A stretch of 64,000 bases of DNA from Larix kaempferi (lineage: Eukaryota; Streptophyta; Pinopsida; Pinales; Pinaceae). Below, in pieces: positions 58,479 through 64,000 of this stretch (position 1 is its first letter; each line of letters starts with the position of its first letter). A model generated the notes under the pieces. The model ran no database searches, was not told where the DNA came from, and saw nothing but the letters and a program-made list of their open reading frames with translations. Position numbers and translations under genes: made by a program. The stretch covers positions 25,083,501 through 25,147,500 of the forward strand of contig BSBM01000232.1 in assembly GCA_027924585.1 (NCBI GenBank), read 5' to 3'.

Positions 58479-58556
58479 AGAGATGTCGGTTCAAACAAAA
58501 AAATCATTTGTTTCCAATAAGCTTTGAGGACAAAGCTTCCCTTAAGGGGAAGGCAA

Positions 58557-58819
58557 TGTAACAAATATAAATGTTATAAATATTAACATTTAAATACTAA
58601 ATAGTTTAATTAGGGTAATTAATTAATTACTCAAGAGGTGACTTGAAAAGTCACCTCCCTTCCCACTCAGGGTATAAAATGCCCGAAATTAATTCTTGTA
58701 AATCATCTTATCATCTTATCATTATCATTATTTATTATTATTTACCAATATATGGGATTCAGATTGCCTGTGGGCATTTTAGAGAAATTACGAGCATAAA
58801 AAGAAGCTTTTATGGTTCA
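58557..58819 (+). repeat. 3' LTR of the small element
   Basis: Same TG...CA ends, hairpin (about 58635-58657) and TATA box as the 5' LTR. Followed at once by the AAAGA target duplication. Confidence 0.9.
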
Positions 58820-58931
58820 AAAGAGTGGGATTGACCAAGGATGGGGCTGGATCGACCACTTCATCAACCAATAGGCCATCCAAGCTCTCCCACATGTTGA
58901 GGAAGATATGTATGACAAGATCCAAGGAAAG

Positions 58932-59545
58932 ACAACACCTTCTCCAAGCTCTCCAACTTCACCCTTGCAAGACTCATAGGATCATAAGTTTGGTGCTTCC
59001 AAGATCACCCCCCATAGCTTGTGGATGGCCTTCTACTTATAGGATTTGGGAGGCCAACCACTAAGAGGATATTATGGATCTAAGTGAGGAAGATGTGGAT
59101 CAAGGATTTGAAACATGCCAAGGAGGGAATGTGAGAGAGGATTCGAAGGGGTAGCTCATCCCATGAAAATATCCTCGAAATCCAAGATCCAAAATCTAAT
59201 GATAATGGCTATTCAAGTATTTTCGTGCCCCCATAACTGAGCAAAACATGAAAATGTTGTAATTTTCGCGCCCCCATAGGCATGCAAAGCACGAAAATAA
59301 TGAATTTTCGTGCCTTACACCACTAGCAGGGCACGGAAATATCTCTAGGAGGCCCATAAATGGGTTAGGTCAAGTGGTTTTTGACCCCTAAGTTGTTGGA
59401 TTTGCTTCCAAGTGTGACTATGGAAGGGACCAACATGATGACAAAGGGTCCTAACACCCTTAGGAGGCATAAACATCATGTTTCTCATGGTGATATGACA
59501 TGAATACTCTCAATGGTACACAGTGTGACAATTTGAGGTGTAACA
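58932..59545 (-). repeat. LTR-like copy, 5' LTR of the gypsy relic (truncated)
   Basis: Homologous to 52240-53027. Its inner edge joins protease-region coding sequence without PBS or gag, so the internal 5' part of the element has been deleted. Outer end GAGGTGTAACA at 59545 meets intron sequence AATCTGCAATG. Confidence 0.65.
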
Positions 59546-59593
59546 ATCTGCAATGCAATATTTAAAATTGTAGCATATGAATAAATTCATTAC

Positions 59594-59663
59594 CAAGATT
59601 TGAAGCATGATCTTCGATTTGTTGTTGTCCATCCTTGACATTAAGTGGATTGTTGCTTTCCTT
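59594..59663 (-). pseudogene. Exon of the SET/TNPA-like gene, 5' of the insertion
   Basis: 70 bp; acceptor TCTGTTTTGAG, donor G|GTAATG. Reads KESNNPLNVKDGQQQIEDHA and ends in phase 1. Its next exon is at 51935, 7.66 kb away, because of the retrotransposon in the intron. Confidence 0.6.
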
Positions 59664-59756
59664 CTCAAAACAGAGTCAATATTTTATGGAAAATATTTAT
59701 AACGAATAGATTGCACAAGTAATAAATCTTCATTAAACTATATAGATTTTATATAC

Positions 59757-59891
59757 CTGTGCGCAAGATGGATCACCAGAAGACTGTGTTTTCCTAGACA
59801 AGCTTTTTCGGCATTCAACAACAGCTCCAAAGCCGTGCTGGAAGCCAAGCTTCAAGTATTCCTCAGTGGGCACTTCCTTGAATCGGCCAGC
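59757..59891 (-). pseudogene. TNPA-like exon of the SET/TNPA-like gene
   Basis: 135 bp (45 codons, phase 0 at both ends), acceptor AATTATGCAG and donor ACAG|GTATAT. Reads AGRFKEVPTEEYLKLGFQHG followed by FGAVVECRKSLSRKTQSSGD. The P-T-x-E-x-L-x-L-x-x-x-H/G pattern resembles the end of plant Transposase_24 (En/Spm TNPA-like) domains. No break within this exon. Confidence 0.6.
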
Positions 59892-59994
59892 CTGCATAAT
59901 TGCATAACATCATGAATTTACCTTTTGTGGTGCAATAAACGAAAATAATTTGCAATTTATTATTTGGATGCAATATTGGTTTTTCAATACTTAC

Positions 59995-60089
59995 AATTCG
60001 TGCCACCAAATTCGAATAACCACTAGGCCCAAGCTTGTGCTGACCATTTTTCTTGTCTTGCCTTTGTGGCCTTTGATGTGTCTGACAGC
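59995..60089 (-). pseudogene. TNPA-like exon with an indel
   Basis: Acceptor TTTCATAG and donor ATT|GTAAGT. The phase from the previous exon gives LSDTSKATKARQEKWSAQAW and then a stop. Another frame continues GPSGYSNLVARI to the donor in phase 0. The length of 95 bp is one base off what phase continuity needs, so one indel lies between the two parts. Confidence 0.6.
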
Positions 60090-60184
60090 CTATGAAAGTG
60101 TTGAAATACGTTAGATGTTACAAATTTGATATAAAAATTAATAATAATAAGGTTTAGAATTACATTGTGGAAAGTATTGCATAC

Positions 60185-60524
60185 CTCCCTGTGCCTAGTG
60201 GTATCTTTCCTTCTTTTCTTAGAGCCCTGTCTTTTCCATCTCCCACTAGGGATTTCCACTCCCTTGCCGGAATCATCGAAGGGCGCTCATACCCAGGGTT
60301 CCTTTCTAGATGAACCCTATGTTGGTCCCGGACAATATTCATATGTTGTCTAGCCTTCTTTAGGACCTCGGCTCGATTAAAGGTCTCGTTTTCGAACAGG
60401 CCAACCAACCGATTAGTGAGATCATCTTTTAAATTTTTACTTTGTTTATCCCACCTTGTGTAGATGGTGAGCCCAAATATCTCCAATGAAAAATCATTTA
60501 TATATTTATAAAAAACATCATTTC
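60185..60524 (-). pseudogene. TNPA/Transposase_24-like core exon
   Basis: 340 bp, acceptor ATTGTTTACAG, donor AG|GTATGC, no internal stop. It encodes NDVFYKYINDFSLEIFGLTI, YTRWDKQSKNLKDDLTNRLV, GLFENETFNRAEVLKKARQH and NPGYERPSMIPAREWKSLVG. The order of a helical basic segment, then P-x-x-I-P-x-x-x-W-x-x-L, then (next exon) S-D-x-S-K-A-x-K-A-R-Q matches the general layout of plant En/Spm accessory transposase proteins, which bind subterminal repeats. The match is by pattern only. A plant DNA-binding host protein of transposon origin is an alternative. Confidence 0.55.
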
Positions 60525-60619
60525 CTGTAAACAATCATGCCATTATTAGTTGAAAAACAATGTTTTATCAGTATATTACAATCAAATTATAAACACTAAC
60601 TTGAACAATGTATAAATAC

Positions 60620-60967
60620 CTGGGGTATTCTCTATCTTTATTGGAATGAGCTCTTCGTCCACCAAAAATGTTGTTTGTAGTGTACCCGTGCTAGTGGCAT
60701 GGGAAGATCTAGGAAATGTTGCTTCAACAATATCAATACTAGTAGGCTCTGCATCGAACCCTTCTTCTGCACGATCTGGCGTGCGCCGGTCACTAGCGGG
60801 TGCACTCACAGCTGGCCTCGGGGGTGTTGCGGAACGTGTTGCCGATTTTTCATTCGACAACAATGGTGCATGAGATGTACGTGGAATCATTTTCTCATGT
60901 GACGACTCTCCACGAGCATCACTAGGGCCAACACTGCCTTGACCACTAGTGTGTAGTCGCAAAAATC
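60620..60967 (-). pseudogene. Ser/Pro/Thr-rich exon of the SET/TNPA-like gene
   Basis: 348 bp, phase 1 to 1, acceptor TATTTACAG, donor CCCAG|GTATTT, no stop. Low-complexity, likely disordered: GQGSVGPSDARGESSHEKMI, ATPPRPAVSAPASDRRTPDR, FLVDEELIPIKIENTPG. It joins in frame to the TNPA-like core exon. Confidence 0.6.
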
Positions 60968-61073
60968 CTGTAAATACAAACCATATTTTAGTTCACCATC
61001 ATATATAAGTAAAAAATATAAAATACTAAATGAATTATATTATGATTCAAGATTCTGCAACTTACTTCAAGGC

Positions 61074-61298
61074 CTAAGATCTCTTTACCGAAACATCAAA
61101 CTTTGCTCTAATCTCATCTGTCTGCGGCTGAATGAATAACAGACGAAGGATATCCTCATTAATTTTTTTCAATGTCTTCTCTATCATCTTAATCGGGTCT
61201 AGAGAAGAACCAGTGTCAGCATCGTGCATCAACTCATCCACATCAAAATCTATTGATTGCTCTAACGCTGGATCATACGCCGAATCAATGGTATGCAA
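61074..61298 (-). pseudogene. Acidic exon-like block of the SET/TNPA-like gene
   Basis: Open for 74 codons: DSAYDPALEQSIDFDVDELM, DPIKMIEKTLKKINEDILRL, IQPQTDEIRAKFDVSVKRS. GTAAGT at 61061-61056 is a good donor, but a TAG precedes it and the phase does not match the next exon, so a lesion or another donor must be assumed. No acceptor AG is visible at its 5' end, where CATACC may be a mutated CATAG. No domain recognised. Confidence 0.5.
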
Positions 61299-61324
61299 AA
61301 AAACAAATTAAAAAAAATAAATAA

Positions 61325-61328
<4 letters not shown>

Positions 61329-61370
<42 letters not shown>
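61329..61370. repeat. (AT)n microsatellite, ~21 units
   Basis: Preceded by AAAT units. Lies in the intron between the acidic block and the first mini-exon. Confidence 0.95.
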
Positions 61371-61372
<2 letters not shown>

Positions 61373-61465
61373 CATTACTGACGTGAAAGAAATAGACCGA
61401 GGAAAAAATTATATTAACAAAACATATTGATCATGATAGATTCCTAAAATTACAATTAGGTTTAC

Positions 61466-62035
61466 CTGATGCCTCGATGTTGGTGTCATCTGATCCACAG
61501 CTGGGGACTTTCCCCAATCATCCCCCTGCCAAAAAAATGTAGAAAACATTATCATAATGAAAACAATATACACACGAAAAAGACATAACAAAAAAAACAT
61601 GATTCTCCAAGGATCGTCTACTCATCTGATCAATGGTAGGGTACTTTCCCCGATCTACTGGTAGGGATGTGCCCCGATCAACACCCTGCAACAAAAACAT
61701 AGAAAAAATTATCTAAACAAAACCAAAATACTCACGGAAAAAACTTAATAAGAAAACATTTTGATGTATTTAAATTGTACAATTACAATTAGGTATACCT
61801 GTTGCCTCGATGCTGTTGTCATCTTATCAATAGTTGGGTGGTTTCCCCAATCAACACTCTGCAACAAATATACAAATAACATTATATAAACCAAACAAAT
61901 ATACTCATGAAAAAACACAGCAAAAAAAACTCTTTTTTCATATTATATTTGTACTATTACAAAGATGTATACCTGATGCCTCGAGGATGTTGTACTCCTC
62001 TGACCAGCTGCTGGGGAGATGCCCCGATCACTACC
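61466..62035 (-). repeat. Tandem array of four duplicated mini-exons
   Basis: Exons 62035-61973 (63 bp), 61858-61799 (60 bp), 61685 to about 61600, and 61525-61466 (60 bp). Each is preceded by a T-rich stretch with GCAG/CAG; three of the four are followed by GTATAC or GTAAAC. They encode GSDRGISPAAGQRSTTSSRH, SVDWGNHPTIDKMTTASRQQ, GVDRGTSLPVDRGKYPTIDQ and GDDWGKSPAVDQMTPTSRHQ. All complete ones are phase 0 and a multiple of three, so gain, loss or skipping keeps frame. Introns also share sequence, so whole exon-plus-intron units of ~165-177 bp were duplicated. The third has lost its donor. Confidence 0.8.
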
Positions 62036-62108
62036 CTGCAAAGTAAATAAAGAAAATTTCAATGAAATTATAACAATAGACTAACGAAAAATCCTTAAGT
62101 TGTTAAAT

Positions 62109-62892
62109 TCATGAATAAAAGGTTGGGTAAATTGTTAAATGCACCACTCCCATAGTAACCGTGTTTGTATCTATTCGATTCAAATTGTAATTAACAAGCA
62201 ACTCTTCCCCTACAGCTATTGATTTAATGGCATATACAAAAACACAGTTTCCTTCACGCCCCTGAAATATGCAGTTGGGTTGCTTAATTGTAGACCCTGG
62301 TTGTGTATTGTTTATAAATCCTGCAATATTCCCCGTAGCTTTTGGCTTTCCGTCAATGTACAATGTTGCTCCTTTATTTTTATCTTTGTCTTTCAACTAT
62401 AAATAATTTGTTGACAATCCATATCTATGCATACTTCGTGTATATTGGACCAGGTGCATCCAATCTTTGTATTTGTAACAGGGTCCAACATACTCCATCA
62501 ATTATGTACATCTGTCATAATCGACCTTTATGCCATCCATGCAAAACAACCCCAAACCATGTAATGACGATGGTGCAATTTGATATATCCTCTCGTTCAC
62601 ACAAAAAATTGTGTTTAGTTGAGGAAGATCCTTGGGTACCCATTGTTTCACTAGATGTTTTACCTCAAGGGCACCTCGATGTCGCATATTGTCTCATCAT
62701 CAGAGGAACATGACCCCCCTTTAGCGAGATAAAATTCCATGCGTTTATGGAATTTTCTTTTGATATTTGACATCTAGTTGATATAACTCTTGTAGACCTA
62801 CTAGATGTCTCACTTTTATCTAGTATTACTAAACTCCCCTCGCTATAGGAAGAAAGATCTGACAAATACCTGTTTGGTTCTACCTGCACCAT
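62109..62892 (-). pseudogene. SET domain (histone-methyltransferase-like) exon, broken
   Basis: Minus-strand frame from about 62697: QLNTIFCVNERIYQIAPSSL, HGLGLFCMDGIKVDYDRCT, TAA, LMEYVGPCYKYKDW, TAG, then ATLYIDGKPKATGNIAGFIN and CVFVYAIKSIAVGEELLVNY. S-x-x-H-G-L-G-L, M-E-Y-V-G, G-N-I-A-x-F-I-N and G-E-E-L-L-V-N-Y are the ordered SET motifs for S-adenosylmethionine and lysine binding. The usual N-H-S-C is N-N-T-Q, and there is no post-SET Cys cluster. Another frameshift sits near 62685; an acceptor CCATGGTGCAG ends at 62893. SET enzymes methylate histone lysines; whether this divergent type did is unknown. Confidence 0.8.
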
Positions 62893-62937
62893 GGGAAAAA
62901 AGTTCAAATAGGACCTTGTTGGGTATGCATAATTCAT

Positions 62938-63878
62938 ATTAGAAAATTACAAGGAATTAAGGCATGCATTTCCACTATCATCATACATAGTTACCATGCC
63001 TCCCCCAAGCTTGAAAATGCATATGTTGATTAGTAAGGGATTTTTCCTTTAATTGTCTTGCATGTTCAAAATTGGAAAAAATGGCCAAAATTAATTTTTG
63101 AATGCCTCGAGTTCGTATAAGAAGGAATCATCAAAATTTAGAGCCTATGTGTTGTTAAACTATGTGAGACATAGTTTGAAATCATCATGGAATATGCTTT
63201 GAGATTTGGATATAAAAAAGAGGACATAAAGTAATGGAATAAGCTTTGAGATTTGGATAAAAAAAAGAATAACGGTGATCCCAATTCTAAAAGAGGATGA
63301 TGATATGGTGCTCTAAGGTGAATTAATTGCATTGCATGAGAAATAAACTTGCTTTAAACATTTTAAGGGCCAAGTAGACTTGATGCGATTATGTCATGTC
63401 ATATTATTAGAAAATCCATAGAGGTAGACCCCCTTGGGTGTTAAGATATGAATGGTGGTATGTAAACTCCTATCTTTTATTGGTCAATTTAGCAATAACA
63501 CAAACAACATCAACATTGATATATTTTTGACATTCTTAAAGATGTAAGTCCAATAAACATATATCTACAATAATGTAAGGTCTTATGGATGTTGAAATGA
63601 CTTTCTACCATGGAGTAATTTACCTCCTATATAAGCTTATTGCTTTGTTACCTTACCAATACACATAATTTTCCAAGGTGGTATAAGTTGTCACAAAGGC
63701 ACAAATTTGTGCACAAATTTTCTTGGAGGAGATTTAAGTCTACCTACACAAACATGGGTTTGTGACACATTTTCATGTTTTATGTCCACAAGTATCCAAG
63801 GTATTCAAGAGGGCACTATGCATTAATGGCATCCTTGGCACTCTCAACCATGCCACTAGTTAACTAACATCTCTTCTT

Positions 63879-63879
<1 letters not shown>
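62938..63879. other. No gene recognised
   Basis: AT-rich flank 5' of the SET block; the gene's first exon or promoter may lie here or beyond the window. A 47 bp near-duplicate (GAATATGCTTTGAGATTTGG at 63189 and 63237) is present. Confidence 0.4.

Positions 63880-63917
<38 letters not shown>
63880..63917. repeat. (AC)n microsatellite, ~19 units
   Basis: Pure AC run followed by ATATAT. Ordinary plant simple repeat. Confidence 0.95.
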
Positions 63918-63922
<5 letters not shown>

Positions 63923-64000
63923 CCCTAAACTACTTAAATTATTTACATTTTATATCCTAGATAAATGACCTATGATTAGGATTTCTATTATAATTAGACA

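Larger units (their letters stand above)
56526..58824 (+). mobile_element. 2.3 kb LTR element with coiled-coil gag-like ORF only (TR-GAG-like)
   Basis: LTRs 56531-56792 and 58557-58819 (262/263 bp, about a dozen differences) start TGTAACA and end TTCA. The PBS TGGTATCAGAGC at 56794-56805 matches initiator tRNA-Met. A purine tract AAGGGGAAGGCAA (58544-58556) precedes the 3' LTR. Target duplications AAAGA at 56526-56530 and 58820-58824 are perfect. The 1.76 kb interior has no protease, RT or integrase, only a broken coiled-coil protein. It is therefore non-autonomous, and similar in concept to terminal-repeat retrotransposons with a gag domain. Confidence 0.9.
52240..59545 (-). mobile_element. 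Ty3/gypsy retrotransposon relic inserted in an intron
   Basis: Two LTR-like copies (about 52240-53027 and 58932-59545) share long blocks such as CTAAGTGAGGAAGATGTGGA and end GAGGTGTAACA. Right of the left copy the minus strand reads TTTAGGGGGCATC then TGTTACACC, a polypurine tract followed by an LTR start, which gives a minus orientation. A protease-region frame lies inside. The right LTR abuts pol/protease sequence directly, so the PBS and most of gag are deleted. The target duplication was not found; the left outer border is uncertain. Confidence 0.7.
51616..62937 (-). pseudogene. SET-domain / mini-exon / TNPA-like multi-exon gene, disrupted by nested retrotransposons
   Basis: Minus-strand exon-like blocks with GT/AG borders, 5' to 3': SET block 62892-62109; mini-exons 62035-61973, 61858-61799, about 61685-61600, 61525-61466; acidic block 61298-61074; Ser/Pro-rich block 60967-60620; TNPA-like blocks 60524-60185, 60089-59995, 59891-59757, 59663-59594; then, after a 7.66 kb intron, 51935-51864 and 51770-51616. 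From 60967 onward splice phases agree (1-1, 1-2, 2-0, 0-0, 0-1, 1-1, 1-stop) except one indel in 59995-60089. Joins between the SET block, mini-exons and acidic block are compatible but unproven. Nonsense codons occur in the SET block and in both last exons. It is a broken transposon gene or host gene. Confidence 0.6.

Noticed and set aside
61329-61370. (AT)n run as a replication origin or matrix attachment site
   Set aside because: A plain intronic microsatellite explains it.

Overview
The window looks like a repeat-dominated nuclear segment from a large-genome seed plant. A gymnosperm is my best guess, from the look of the Tat-like, copia/gypsy-like and L1 relics, but the species cannot be fixed from this sequence. 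Nothing is bacterial: there are no operons or ribosome-binding sites. Introns with GT/AG borders, tRNA-iMet primer-binding sites, plant L1 ORFs and simple repeats are all eukaryotic. I see no intact host gene; every recognisable protein is a mobile-element protein or a broken gene.

Layout. 1-560: degenerate GCGGATTGCGG/CCGCATTCCCGCAT minisatellite. 2180-3130: 5' part (PBS-like site and gag) of a + strand Ty3/gypsy Tat-like element. 3390-8770: a decayed + strand L1-type LINE. 9240-11547: RT tail, RNase H, integrase and a second RNase H of a Tat-like element, followed on the opposite strand (11780-13000) by a broken intron-containing ORF. 13000-16770: mostly featureless. 16772-33038: the best preserved part, a head-to-tail array of three chromovirus-type Ty3/gypsy gag-pol units sharing four LTRs (LTR-int-LTR-int-LTR-int-LTR), all on the minus strand. 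33040-36320: LTR-like and gag relics. 36500-40770: several tandem repeat families. 41450-45580: a second decayed L1. 45640-45970: an array of GTCGGATATCCGAC-like palindromes.

The right part (51616-62937, minus strand) is the most unusual. Exon-like blocks with matching splice phases encode, in order, a SET (histone-methyltransferase-like) domain, a tandem array of near-identical 60-63 bp phase-0 mini-exons, an acidic segment, a Ser/Pro-rich segment and a region resembling plant En/Spm (CACTA) TNPA-like 'Transposase_24' proteins. The final intron is split by a minus-strand Ty3/gypsy relic (about 52240-59545). That relic is itself interrupted by a 2.3 kb gag-only-looking LTR element (56531-58819) with perfect AAAGA target-site duplications.

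How they relate. The chromovirus array seems to descend from one insertion (outer flanks GTCGC/ATCGC) and then grew or arrived as a multimer; each unit carries its own private nonsense or frameshift lesions. The SET/TNPA-like gene may belong to a CACTA-like transposon, and the palindrome array 5.6 kb beyond its 3' end is a candidate subterminal binding-site array; that link is inference.
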